NCBI RefSeq assembly: GCF_023023025.1 | Contig: NZ_CP095481.1 | Coordinates: forward strand, 4,960,001 to 5,024,000 | Origin: Amycolatopsis sp. WQ 127309 | GTDB taxonomy: Bacteria > Actinomycetota > Actinomycetes > Mycobacteriales > Pseudonocardiaceae | Direction: 5' to 3' | DNA: 64,000 bases | Shown here: positions 9,190 to 17,087 of the stretch, piece by piece | How positions within the stretch are numbered: position 1 is the first letter of the stretch | Layout of the letters: each line of letters opens with the position of its first letter | Position numbers and translations under genes: made by a program | The notes under the pieces: generated by a model | The model's database searches: none | Seen by the model: only the letters and a program-made list of their open reading frames with translations | What the model was told of the DNA's origin: nothing

Positions 9190-9885
9190 TCAGCCGAGGA
9201 CGGCACTCCGCACGGCGTCGGTGTCGGCCAGATCCGGCAGCACGGTGTGCGCACCGGCCGCTCGCAGCTCCGCCGCGGGGTAGTGCCCGGTCGCGACGGC
9301 GACGGCGATCGCGCCGTGGGCCAGCGCGGCTTCGACGTCGCTCGGGGTGTCGCCGATGACGACCACGGCGTCGGCGGCGAACGGCGTCCCGTGCTTGGCC
9401 ACCGCCTGCGCGACGGCGTGCGGGACCAGGTCCGGGCGGTGCGCCGAGAGCGTGCCGTAACCGCCGATCTCCAGGTCGAGGTGCTCGTCCAGGCCGAACG
9501 CGGCGAGCTTGTGCCGCGAGATCTCCGGCAGGTTGCCGGTGACCAGGGACTGGACGACTTCGTCGTGCCCGGCGAACGCGGTCAGCGCCGCCGCGGCGCC
9601 CGGCAGGGCCCGGCCGCTGGTGGGCAGGTGGACGACGGCGCGCTCGGACTCCGCGATCAGCGCCTTCCAGAGCGCCTGGAGCAGCTCCTCGGTCGGCTCG
9701 ATGCCGTGCGCGGTGAGCAGGTCGCTGCTGATCGCCCGCTCGGTGCGGCCCCCGAAGTCGGGGTAGGTCTTCAGCTCGGCGCCGGTCGTCGCGGCCAGGG
9801 CCGCGGTGTACCAAGCGGCGCCGAGGCCGGTGTAGTCCACCAGCGTGTGGTCGATGTCCCAGAGCACCAGCCGCGTCTTCGTCAC
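9190..9885 (-). CDS. HAD superfamily hydrolase, phosphoglycolate-phosphatase-like
   Basis: 231 residues from GTG at 9885. All HAD motifs are present: DIDHT (nucleophile and acid Asp) at residues 9-13, a Thr/Ser in SLVTGN, a basic residue after GTLSAHRPD, and GDTPSDVEAA as the metal-binding motif. The helical cap between motifs I and II is of the C1 type seen in phosphoglycolate phosphatase and beta-phosphoglucomutase. It probably removes phosphate from a small metabolite; the substrate cannot be named. It is divergent from the membrane-protein gene beginning at 9922, with 36 bases between starts. Confidence 0.88.
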   Translation of the reverse strand: MTKTRLVLWDIDHTLVDYTGLGAAWYTAALAATTGAELKTYPDFGGRTERAISSDLLTAHGIEPTEELLQALWKALIAESERAVVHLPTSGRALPGAAAALTAFAGHDEVVQSLVTGNLPEISRHKLAAFGLDEHLDLEIGGYGTLSAHRPDLVPHAVAQAVAKHGTPFAADAVVVIGDTPSDVEAALAHGAIAVAVATGHYPAAELRAAGAHTVLPDLADTDAVRSAVLG

Positions 9886-9921
9886 GGGTCCGAGGTTACC
9901 GGCGTCACTATTCAACACGTT

Positions 9922-10871
9922 TTGACTTCTTCGGCGACGGCTCCTACCTCGAGCGCCGGGGCCCTCGCCCTGGTCGCCGCCGTGGCCGGCGCGCTGGTGG
10001 CGGTGGTGCTCGGGTTCCTCACCTTCGGCGCGCAGGCCACCGTCGCGCCGGACGGCGTCCCGGTCGCGGTCGCCGCCCCGCCGGAGGTCGCGCACCGCAT
10101 CGCCGCGCACGGCGGCGGCCGGCTCGCGTGGACCATCGCGACCCCGGCCGACGCGCGGAAGCTGTTGGAGGACAAGAAGGTCTACTGCGTGCTCGAACTC
10201 GGGCCGGGACCGTCCGCGACGGTCGTCACCTCGGGCGCGGTCAACCCGGCGGGCACCCAGGTCGCGCAGCAGGCGCTGACCGGCGCGCCGAAGCAGGAGG
10301 TGCTGCACCCGGTGAGCCTCGCCGGGCGAACCGCGCCGCCGGCCGCGAGCGCCCTCGCCTGGATCGGCGCGCTCGTCGCCGGGCTCGCGGTGACGCAGCT
10401 GGCGAAGCGCACCGGACGCACCCTCGGCGCGGGCGCCCGGCTGCTGCAGATCACCGGGGCCGGCGTGCTGATCACGGCCGTGGTGGCCGGGTTCTTCGCG
10501 CTGTGGGACGCCGCGCTGCCGCTGACCGCCGGAGTTCTCGGCTTCGTGTTCCTCGCCGCGACGGCGTTCGCGGCCGTGCAAGCCGGCCTGCTGCGCTTGC
10601 TCGGCCTGCGCGCGATGGCCGTGCTCGGTCCGCTCTACCTGGTCGCGCCCGCGGTCGCCGGGCAGGTGCCGGAGCTGCTGAACCCGGCCTACCGCACGCT
10701 GCTCTGGTCGTGGACGCCGTTCCGCTTCTCGGCCGAAGGCCTGCGCAGCCTGCTGCAGGGCGTACCGGACGCGCCTGACGTCACCACCGGCGTCCGGGTG
10801 CTCGGCGCGCTGCTGGCCGCCGGGCTCGCGGTCGCGCTCCGGCCCGGCCGGTCAGCCCGCGAGGAAGCTGA
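9922..10871 (+). CDS. ABC-2/Pip-like membrane protein; 3' end uncertain, probable one-base frame loss
   Basis: The TTG start is the only start near the coding onset (MTSSATAPTSSAGALALVAAV). One N-terminal helix, an extracytoplasmic domain of about 100 residues, then about five helices follow, the layout of YhgE/Pip-type ABC-2 permeases. Coding character is good up to about 10850 (GLAVALRPGR). After that the open frame continues without a stop to 11328, running antisense through the yjbQ gene, with the composition of a shadow frame. A single missing base before 10852 would put the TGA at 10869-10871 in frame, giving about 316 residues and the roughly 20-base convergent overlap seen elsewhere in this window. 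I give that end. Literal reading ends at 11328. Confidence 0.55.
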
Positions 10872-11262
10872 ACCGCACGCGGCGGACCGGGTTGTCGACG
10901 TTGGTGTCCACCAGGCAGATCGACTGCCAGGTGCCCAGCGCGAGCACGCCGCCGAGCACCGGGACCGTCGCGTAGGGCGGCACCAGAGCGGGAAGCACGT
11001 GGTCACGGCCGTGACCCGGGCTCCCGTGCCGGTGCCGCCAGCGGCCGTCGCGGGGGAGGATCCCGTCGAGCGCGGTCAGCAGGTCTTCGTCGCTGCCCGC
11101 GCCCGTCTCGAGGATCGCCAGGCCCGCGGTGGCGTGCGGGACCCAGACGTGCAGCAGCCCGTCGTGCGCGTCCGCGTCGCGCAGGAACGACTCGGCCTCG
11201 TGCGTGAGGTCGTGGACGACGGCCTCGGCGCCGGTGCGGACCTCGATCTCGGTGGAGTACAT
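10852..11262 (-). CDS. YjbQ/UPF0047 family protein (secondary thiamine-phosphate synthase)
   Basis: 136 residues. VWVPHATAGLAILETGAGSD cut at its core HATAGL, the HGSPGHGRDH patch and the C-terminal GTWQSICLVDTN segment are the conserved trimeric core of UPF0047. E. coli YjbQ has weak thiamine-phosphate synthase activity that can rescue thiE mutants; the true role is unsettled. Length is normal (about 135-140). The stop lies just inside the apparent 3' end of the convergent membrane-protein gene. The MFS gene ends ten bases upstream of its start. Confidence 0.9.
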   Translation of the reverse strand: MYSTEIEVRTGAEAVVHDLTHEAESFLRDADAHDGLLHVWVPHATAGLAILETGAGSDEDLLTALDGILPRDGRWRHRHGSPGHGRDHVLPALVPPYATVPVLGGVLALGTWQSICLVDTNVDNPVRRVRFSFLAG

Positions 11263-11272
11263 GGACTCCAGC

Positions 11273-12493
11273 CTAAGGAGCGGCCACCGGTTCCGCGGGT
11301 TGCCGGGTCAAGGAGCCGAGGCGGGTGAAGGCGAAGACGGCCAGCCCCGCCAGCAGCACCGCGCCGGCGGCGTACGGGACCGTCGGCGAGATCTCGTACA
11401 GCCCGGTGCCCAGCAACGGCCCGCCCATGAACGCCAGTGCGCTGGCGGACCCGACCAGCCCGGCGACGGCGCCCTGCTCCTCGCGCGTCGCGAGCAGCGT
11501 CGGCGCGGACATGAACCCCGGGGTGGCGAACCCCATCCCCGCCCCGAGCACGGCGACGCCCGCGCCGAGCAGGAGCCCGCCGGAAGCGACGGTCACCAGC
11601 AGCATCCCGCCGGTCATGACGACCGCGCCCACCCGGATGAGCCGCACCGGTGTCCACTTCAGCCGCGGCACGGCCAGCACCTGGACGAGGATGATCAGCC
11701 CGGCACCGGCCAGCATGACCAGGCTGGTCACCCGGCTCGTGTCCTGCGCGGCCAGGCCCAGCCGGTCCTGCACCAGGAAGCCGACGGTCATGAGCACGAT
11801 CGCGAGCGCGAGATACAGGCCGAACCCGATGAGCAGGAACGGCCACAACCGCCGGTCGGCCGGGCTGACCTTCACCAGGGGAGCCCGCACTTCCCGCGCC
11901 GGTGGCTTCGGCAGGCCGATCGCGACCAGCACGGCGATCACGGCCAGGATGGCCGGCGCGACGTAGATCGGCACGGTCAGCCCGGCGAGGCTCAGCACGC
12001 CGCCGAGCGCCGGCCCGACCGCGAGCGCGAGTCCTTGCGCGGCACCGAACATCGACATCCCCCGCACCCGCTCGGCGGGCCCCGACGTCAGGTCGGCGAT
12101 GTACGACTGCGCTGTCACCGGTGTCGCGGCCCACGCGAGCCCGAACACGACCCCGCGGGTCAGCAGCACCAGCGTGAACAGCACCGGCACCGCCAGGGTG
12201 CCGCCGAGCCCGAGCCGGGCGACGAGCGCGAACGCCAGGAGCGCGATCATCGCGCCGGCCAGGGAGATCAGCAGCACCGGCCGGTGGCCCCATGACGCAC
12301 CGCGGCGCCCCCAGAACGGGCTCGCCAGCACGACGCCCGCCCCGCCGACGGCCCACACGGCGCCCAGCGCCAGCTCGCTGAACCCGAACTCGCGGGCCAG
12401 CGGCGGCAGGATCGGGTTCAGCATCTGCTGCCCCGCCATCAACCCGAACACGGCCAGGCACACCACCAGGATGCCTCGCCGGTTCGCGCTCAC
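11273..12493 (-). CDS. MFS transporter, 12-helix exporter type
   Basis: 406 residues from GTG at 12493. It has the two-times-six helix pattern; a loop WGRRGASWGHRPVLLISL after helix 2 is the degenerate MFS signature. An acidic or aromatic substrate cannot be deduced, and DHA1-type drug or metabolite export is the most likely role. The GTG overlaps the TGA of the upstream cupin gene (12490-12493), so the two are coupled. A TetR gene lies divergently upstream, which suggests the exporter/cupin pair is repressed until an effector appears. Confidence 0.87.
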   Translation of the reverse strand: MSANRRGILVVCLAVFGLMAGQQMLNPILPPLAREFGFSELALGAVWAVGGAGVVLASPFWGRRGASWGHRPVLLISLAGAMIALLAFALVARLGLGGTLAVPVLFTLVLLTRGVVFGLAWAATPVTAQSYIADLTSGPAERVRGMSMFGAAQGLALAVGPALGGVLSLAGLTVPIYVAPAILAVIAVLVAIGLPKPPAREVRAPLVKVSPADRRLWPFLLIGFGLYLALAIVLMTVGFLVQDRLGLAAQDTSRVTSLVMLAGAGLIILVQVLAVPRLKWTPVRLIRVGAVVMTGGMLLVTVASGGLLLGAGVAVLGAGMGFATPGFMSAPTLLATREEQGAVAGLVGSASALAFMGGPLLGTGLYEISPTVPYAAGAVLLAGLAVFAFTRLGSLTRQPAEPVAAP

Positions 12494-12882
12494 GCCGCGG
12501 CCCTCTCGTGCTCGGTGCCCGACCGCGGCGTGATGGACAGCAGGTCGGCGGGCTCTTCGACAGCCAGCCGGTGCCACCGGCCGGGCGGGACGATGAACGA
12601 CTGCCCGGCCCTCAGCGTGGTCACGGGCTCGGGCCCCTCGTCTCTCAGGTAGACGCGCAACGCGCCGGCGAAGACGAAGAGCACCTCGTGCCCGTTCGGG
12701 TGCCGCTCCCAATAGTCGGCGTGCACGGCGGTGTCGCTCTCGGCGTGGAACGCGCCGAGGCTCCACAGGCTCGCCGCGTCACCCGCCAGCGCCTCGCGGC
12801 GGCCGCCCGGGCCGGACGCCTCGACGACGCCGCCGGGTCGCAGGTGGATCATGGTCTTGAACAGGTCGTAGTTTTCGAACAT
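12490..12882 (-). CDS. cupin-domain protein, first gene of exporter operon
   Basis: 130 residues from ATG at 12882 (MFENYDLFKTMIHLRPGG). A single cupin barrel is visible: the first motif HADYWERHPNGHEVLFVFAGALRV contains the His/Glu metal ligands and the second motif PPGRWHRLAV carries another His. Such small cupins bind metal and act as isomerases, oxygenases or ligand sensors; the reaction is not predictable. The start codon lies inside a palindrome described separately, and the downstream MFS gene overlaps by four bases. Confidence 0.83.
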   Translation of the reverse strand: MFENYDLFKTMIHLRPGGVVEASGPGGRREALAGDAASLWSLGAFHAESDTAVHADYWERHPNGHEVLFVFAGALRVYLRDEGPEPVTTLRAGQSFIVPPGRWHRLAVEEPADLLSITPRSGTEHERAAA

Positions 12883-12886
12883 GTTC
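12877..12886. promoter_or_regulatory. palindrome GAACATGTTC across the cupin start codon, candidate TetR operator
   Basis: The ten-base perfect palindrome GAACATGTTC is flanked by imperfect arms (TTTTC on one side, CGAAA on the other). It contains the CAT complement of the cupin ATG. It lies 50 bases from the start of the divergent TetR gene. A repressor bound here would block initiation or early elongation. Assignment to that TetR protein is inference. Confidence 0.4.
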
Positions 12887-12935
12887 CGAAAGTAGCACGC
12901 GCGCCGGACAGGTGTCGACCGGCATGATGGACGGC

Positions 12936-13586
12936 ATGCCACGACCCATCGGCCGCCCGCCGACGACCTCGCGCTCGCAGATCCTCGAAGCGGCGCGGGT
13001 GATCCTCGATGGCGAGGGCTGGCACAAGCTGACGGTCCGGCGGCTGGCCACCGAGCTGGGCGTCGGCACGACGACGCTCTACCACCACGTCCGCGACAAG
13101 GACGACCTGCTGATCCAGCTGCTCGACTACTACGCCTCCCGGCTCAAGCGACCCGAGATGCCGGCGGACCCGCGCGAGCGGATCGTCGTCGCGGCGACCG
13201 TGATGCACACCGCGCTGGCCGCCTGGCCGGAGGCGGTGGAGGTCCTGACGGCCGACGACCTGCTCGGCGAGTCGGCCCTGTGGATGGTCGACGCCATCGT
13301 CGGCGGGGCGATCGGCTGTGGCCGCACCCCGGAGGAGGCCGTGGAGCTGTACCGGAACATCTGGTACTACACGGCGGGGGAGATCCTGGTCCGCGTGCGC
13401 GCCGCGCGCCGCGCCGCAGCGGGCCGGCCACGTTACCGCGACACGGTTTTCGAGAAGCTGGACGCGACCCGGTTCCCCAGCCTCTCGGCGATCGGGGAGC
13501 GCTGGCCGGAACTGGCCGAACGCGACACCTTCGCGCGCGGCCTACGCGCGTTCGTCGACGGGATGCTCGCTCAGGAGTCCAAGTAG
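12936..13586 (+). CDS. TetR/AcrR family transcriptional regulator
   Basis: 216 residues from ATG at 12936 (MPRPIGRPP); ATG codons at 12924 and 12927 and a GTG at 12912 are alternatives. The N-terminal helix-turn-helix runs ILEAARVILDGEGWHKLTVRRLATELGVGTTTLYHHV cut into the usual three helices at residues 14-50, and the rest is an all-helical ligand and dimer domain. It is divergent from the cupin/MFS operon, the usual place for the repressor of an exporter. Its last 16 bases overlap the convergent response-regulator gene. Confidence 0.88.
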   Translation: MPRPIGRPPTTSRSQILEAARVILDGEGWHKLTVRRLATELGVGTTTLYHHVRDKDDLLIQLLDYYASRLKRPEMPADPRERIVVAATVMHTALAAWPEAVEVLTADDLLGESALWMVDAIVGGAIGCGRTPEEAVELYRNIWYYTAGEILVRVRAARRAAAGRPRYRDTVFEKLDATRFPSLSAIGERWPELAERDTFARGLRAFVDGMLAQESK

Positions 13587-14215
13587 CGCAACACGGCCAG
13601 CACCCGGCGATTGTCCCCTTCGGACGGTGACAGCCCCAGCTTGCCGAAGATCGACGTCACGTACTTCTCCACCGAACCGGCCGAGAGGAACAGCTCCGCC
13701 GCGATCGCGGAGTTCGACCGGCCTTCCGCCATCAGGCCCAGCACCTCGCGTTCGCGCGGGGTGAGCCCGCTCAGCGCGTCCGTCTGGCGCGTCGCCGCGA
13801 ACAGCTGGCGGACGACTTCGGGGTCCAAGACGGTCTCGCCGTCCGCGACCCGGCGCAGCGCGTCCAGGAAGTCCGACACCTCGGCGACGCGGTCCTTCAG
13901 CAGGTAACCGACGCCGCCCGCGCGGTCGGCCAGCAGCTGCGACGCGTACTTCGTCTCGACGTACTGGGAGAACAGCAGGATCGCGCAGCCGGGCAGTTCG
14001 CCGCGCAACGCGATCGCCGCCCGCAGGCCCTCGTCGGTGTGCGACGGCGGCATCCGGATGTCCACAATGGACACGTCGGGCGCGTGCCCGGTCACCGCGG
14101 CGCGCAGGGTCTCGGCGTCCTTCACCGCGGCGACGACCTCGTGGCCGCGGAAGGTCAGCAGCTCCACGAGGCCCTGGCGCAGGATGGTGGAGTCCTCCGC
14201 GATGACGATCCGCAT
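13571..14215 (-). CDS. NarL/LuxR-type response regulator
   Basis: 214 residues. The receiver domain (1-120) has the acidic pair E7/D8, the phosphoacceptor D52 in SIVDIRMPP and the conserved Lys in YLLKDRV. A LuxR-type helix-turn-helix follows (LTPREREVLGLMAEGRSNSAIAAELF cut at residues 150-175). It should bind DNA as a dimer when phosphorylated by the kinase encoded ten bases upstream. The target genes cannot be read from this window. Confidence 0.93.
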   Translation of the reverse strand: MRIVIAEDSTILRQGLVELLTFRGHEVVAAVKDAETLRAAVTGHAPDVSIVDIRMPPSHTDEGLRAAIALRGELPGCAILLFSQYVETKYASQLLADRAGGVGYLLKDRVAEVSDFLDALRRVADGETVLDPEVVRQLFAATRQTDALSGLTPREREVLGLMAEGRSNSAIAAELFLSAGSVEKYVTSIFGKLGLSPSEGDNRRVLAVLRYLDS

Positions 14216-14225
14216 GCCGCCGACC

Positions 14226-15536
14226 CTAGCGGGGCAGCGGGACCCGCGCGGTCACTTCGGTCGGACCGCCCGGCGGGCTGGTCACGGCCAGCTCGCCGTC
14301 GACCGTCCGCAGCCGTTCGGCGACCCCGGCCAGCCCGCCGCCGGGCACGACCCGGGCCCCGCCCGCGCCGGCGTCGCGCACCAGCAGCCACAGCGCGTCC
14401 CGCTCCTCGCGGATCTCGACCAGCGTCGCGCCGCCGTGCTTCGCGGCGTTCGTCAGCAGCTCGGCGGCGCTGAAGTAGACGATCGTCTCCAGCGACGGCG
14501 GTGGCCGCCGGGGCAGCGTGACAGTGACCCGCGCGTCCATCCCGGACGTCGCGACGAGCGTCGCCAGCGCCACGTCGAGGCCGGCGTCCAGGGCCGCCGG
14601 GTGGATGCCGCGGGCGAGGTCCCGCAGCTCGGTCAGGGCCTGCTTCGCGTTGGCGTGCGCCGCGGTGACCAGCTGCCGGACCTGGGCGACGTCGAGGTCG
14701 TCGGCCTTCAGCTCATCCTTGGCCAGCCCCAGTTTCATCGCCAGCGCCACCAGCTGGGCCTGGGCGCCGTCGTGCAGGTCGCGCTCGATCCGCCGCAGCC
14801 GCAACGCCGAGTCCTCGACCGCCGTCGCCCGGCTCGCCTCCAGGTCGCGGACGCGTTCGGACAGCACGCGCTCACCGAGCAGCCCGACCACGAGCAGCCG
14901 GTCGAGCGCGACGAAGGCGTGCACCACCCACGGCAGCGCCACCAGCACCAGCAGCCCGGACGCCGACCAGGCGAGCGCGCCGGCCCAGCCCTCGGCGCGG
15001 ATGCCGAAGGCCGGCAGGTGCTGCTCGCCGAGCGGGAACCAGAGGAAGGCGTAACTGGTCGCGGTCAGGCCGAAGAGCGTCGCGGAGAACACCGTGAGCA
15101 GCCCGGCGAAGCTCAGCGGGAGCCGCAGCAGCAGGTAACCGGCCGTCCGCCAGCCCGCCGGGTCGCCGACGCGCGCCTTCACCCAGCTCCAGAGCCCGGG
15201 TTTCAGCTCGGGACGGCGCGGGGCGGGCACGCTCACGCCGAGCAGCACCCGCGCCAGCCCGCGGTGGGCGGCGCCGAGGCCGCGGGCGTAGAGCAGGGCG
15301 CCGGCGAGCACGAGGAACCCGATGAGCACGGGCGTCAGCCACAGGCCGAGCACGAGCACGGCGAGCACGCTGACCAGGGAGAACAGCGTCAGCGGACCGG
15401 AGAGCCACAGCCACGCGTACTCGGCCCAGAAGTCCCGCGCGGCCAGCGGCCCGAACACCCGCCGCAGCAGGTGGGGACGAGGCAGTTCAAGGCTGGTCAC
15501 GGCTCCAGTCTCACCGGTCCGCACCGCGCTGCCCAT
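14226..15536 (-). CDS. sensor histidine kinase, NarL/DesK-like with membrane sensor domain
   Basis: 436 residues from ATG at 15536, chosen because GGGGGA sits eight bases upstream; GTG at 15500 would remove 12 residues. Six or so hydrophobic segments lie in residues 35-215, with a loop rich in Trp (GLWSWVKARVGDPAGWRTAGYL, split around residue 120) typical of the actinomycete 'sensor domain' kinases. The dimerisation motif RDLHDGAQ carries the phosphorylated H255. The C-terminal ATPase domain has SAAELLTNAAKHGGA (N box) and VPGGGLAGVAERL (G box). The membrane part probably senses envelope or lipid state, which is inference. It is transcribed with the response regulator downstream. Confidence 0.92.
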   Translation of the reverse strand: MGSAVRTGETGAVTSLELPRPHLLRRVFGPLAARDFWAEYAWLWLSGPLTLFSLVSVLAVLVLGLWLTPVLIGFLVLAGALLYARGLGAAHRGLARVLLGVSVPAPRRPELKPGLWSWVKARVGDPAGWRTAGYLLLRLPLSFAGLLTVFSATLFGLTATSYAFLWFPLGEQHLPAFGIRAEGWAGALAWSASGLLVLVALPWVVHAFVALDRLLVVGLLGERVLSERVRDLEASRATAVEDSALRLRRIERDLHDGAQAQLVALAMKLGLAKDELKADDLDVAQVRQLVTAAHANAKQALTELRDLARGIHPAALDAGLDVALATLVATSGMDARVTVTLPRRPPPSLETIVYFSAAELLTNAAKHGGATLVEIREERDALWLLVRDAGAGGARVVPGGGLAGVAERLRTVDGELAVTSPPGGPTEVTARVPLPR

Positions 15537-15611
15537 CCGGATTTCCCCCATGCCCGGCGGGGGCGCCCCCGAATTCCACGCTACCCGGCGGCACCGACGG
15601 TTCCGGTCGCC

Positions 15612-15674
15612 GCAAAGCCGTGAGGGGCACCTTCAGGGACCTGGCGTCCCTGAAGGTGCCCCTCACGGCTTTGC
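15612..15674. terminator. perfect 29-base inverted repeat with 5-base loop
   Basis: The left arm is 15612-15640, the loop CTGGC is 15641-15645 and the right arm is 15646-15674; the arms are exact complements. The outer part reads GCAAAGCCGTGAGGGGC. It lies downstream of the small gene at 15738 and upstream of the kinase start, so it may end transcription of the former and insulate the latter. There is no T-run. The AAAGCCGTGA word recurs in the hairpin at 22566. Confidence 0.7.
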
Positions 15675-15682
15675 CGGAAGCG

Positions 15683-15730
15683 CGCGAAAGCCGCTTCGAG
15701 GACCCTTCAGCCCTCAAAGCGGCTTTCGCG
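15683..15730. terminator. second inverted repeat beside the 29-base hairpin
   Basis: The 14-base arms CGCGAAAGCCGCTT (15683-15696) and AAGCGGCTTTCGCG (15717-15730) are perfect complements around a 20-base interior that can partly pair further. It ends eight bases before the stop of the small gene on the minus strand, so it is best placed as that gene's terminator. Confidence 0.6.
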
Positions 15731-15737
15731 GAAACTC

Positions 15738-15947
15738 TCAGACGTCGAGTTCCGGCTCTTCGCGGTCTTCGCGTGCCTTCTGCGCCGCTTCGCGCATCTC
15801 GATGACGTCGGTGAGCCAGTCACCGGTTTCGCGGGCGATGTCGCGCACCGCGCCGGTGATGATGGTCGCGATGTTGCCGATGTGGGTGGCGGCCGACTCG
15901 GTGATCACCTGGACCGTGTCCTTGCCGCTCTCGAACTGCCCGACCAT
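15738..15947 (-). CDS. small acidic protein of unknown function
   Basis: 69 residues from ATG at 15947; an ATG at 15953 lies too close to the ribosome site AAGGA. The middle (HIGNIATIITGAVRDIARETGDWLTDVIE, residues 22-50) is predicted helical and amphipathic, and the tail is highly charged (REAAQKAREDREEPELDV). No cysteine, signal peptide or clear membrane helix is seen. I do not recognise the family. It lies 13 bases downstream of the desaturase and is probably the last gene of that operon, followed by two hairpins. Confidence 0.65.
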   Translation of the reverse strand: MVGQFESGKDTVQVITESAATHIGNIATIITGAVRDIARETGDWLTDVIEMREAAQKAREDREEPELDV

Positions 15948-15960
15948 GAGCATCGTCCTT

Positions 15961-17076
15961 CTATGCCGCGCGGAGTTCCTGGTCGCGCTCTACCGTAGCG
16001 CGTGCGCGCGGGGCGCCGTTCCACGGCAACGCGAGCTTCGTGAGCTTCTTCGCCACCGACCAGAGCTGCTTGTGCAGCGGGCCCGTGTGGTACGGCAGGC
16101 CGTACTTCTCGCAGAGCGCGCGCACCTCGCCGGCGATCTCCGGGTACCGGCGGGCCGGGATGTCCGGGAACAGGTGGTGCTCGATCTGGTGCGACAGGTT
16201 CCCGCTCATGATGTGGAACAGCGGGCCGCCGGTGATGTTGGCCGAGCCGAGGATCTGGCGCAGGTACCACTGGCCGCGCGACTCGTTCTCGGTCTCCTCC
16301 TCGGTGAAGCTCTCGACGTCGGCGGGGAAGTGCCCGCAGAAGATGATCGAGAACGACCAGAGGTTGCGGACCAGGTTCGCGGTCGCGTTGCCGGCGAAGG
16401 TCAGCGGCGCGAGCGGGCCGGTCAGCAGCGGGAACAGCACGTAGTCCTTGCCGACCTGCCGGGACGCCTTCTTGACCATCTTCCGGACGACCCCGGTGGT
16501 GTCGGACCACGTGCGCTCGCCCTTGACGATCCGGTCGAACTCCAGGTCGTGCAGCATCACGCCCCACTGGAAGAACACCGCCAGCGCCACCGCGTACGCC
16601 GGGTTGCCCAGGTAGTACGGGTGCCACTTCTGGGCGGGATCCATCCGCAGGACGCCGTAACCGATGTCGCGGTCCTTGTCGAGGATGTTCGTGTACGTGT
16701 GGTGGATGTAGTTGTGCGAGTGCCGCCAGTTCTCGGCGGGCGCCACGTTGTCCCACTCGAAGCGCTGTGAGCTCAGCGCCGGGTCGCGCGTCCAGTCGTA
16801 CTGGCCGTGCATGACGTTGTGGCCGATCTCCATGTTGTCGAGGACCTTCGCCAGCGACAGCGCGCCGACACCGGCGAGCCACGCGGGCGGGAAGAACCCG
16901 GCGAACAGCAGCGCCCGGCCGGCGACCTCGAGGCCGCGCTGGGTCTTGATGACGTTGTGGATGTAGTCGACGTCCTCCTGGCCGAGGTCCTCGACGACCC
17001 GCTGGCGCAGCGCGTCGAGCTCGCGGCCGAACTCCTCGACCTGGGCCGGGGTGAGTCGGTCCTGCAGACCGGTCAT
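15961..17076 (-). CDS. membrane acyl-CoA desaturase, DesA3-like (delta-9 type)
   Basis: 371 residues from ATG at 17076 with AAGGAG seven bases upstream. The three histidine boxes that hold the di-iron centre are intact: HNVMH (86-90), HSHNYIHH (119-126) and HQIEHH near residue 300. It should introduce a double bond into long-chain acyl chains in the membrane, taking electrons from the reductase encoded 11 bases upstream. In mycobacteria DesA3 and Rv3230c form the equivalent pair for oleic acid synthesis; that is family knowledge. The divergent TetR gene probably controls the pair. Confidence 0.92.
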   Translation of the reverse strand: MTGLQDRLTPAQVEEFGRELDALRQRVVEDLGQEDVDYIHNVIKTQRGLEVAGRALLFAGFFPPAWLAGVGALSLAKVLDNMEIGHNVMHGQYDWTRDPALSSQRFEWDNVAPAENWRHSHNYIHHTYTNILDKDRDIGYGVLRMDPAQKWHPYYLGNPAYAVALAVFFQWGVMLHDLEFDRIVKGERTWSDTTGVVRKMVKKASRQVGKDYVLFPLLTGPLAPLTFAGNATANLVRNLWSFSIIFCGHFPADVESFTEEETENESRGQWYLRQILGSANITGGPLFHIMSGNLSHQIEHHLFPDIPARRYPEIAGEVRALCEKYGLPYHTGPLHKQLWSVAKKLTKLALPWNGAPRARATVERDQELRAA

Positions 17077-17087
17077 GGCGGTACTCC

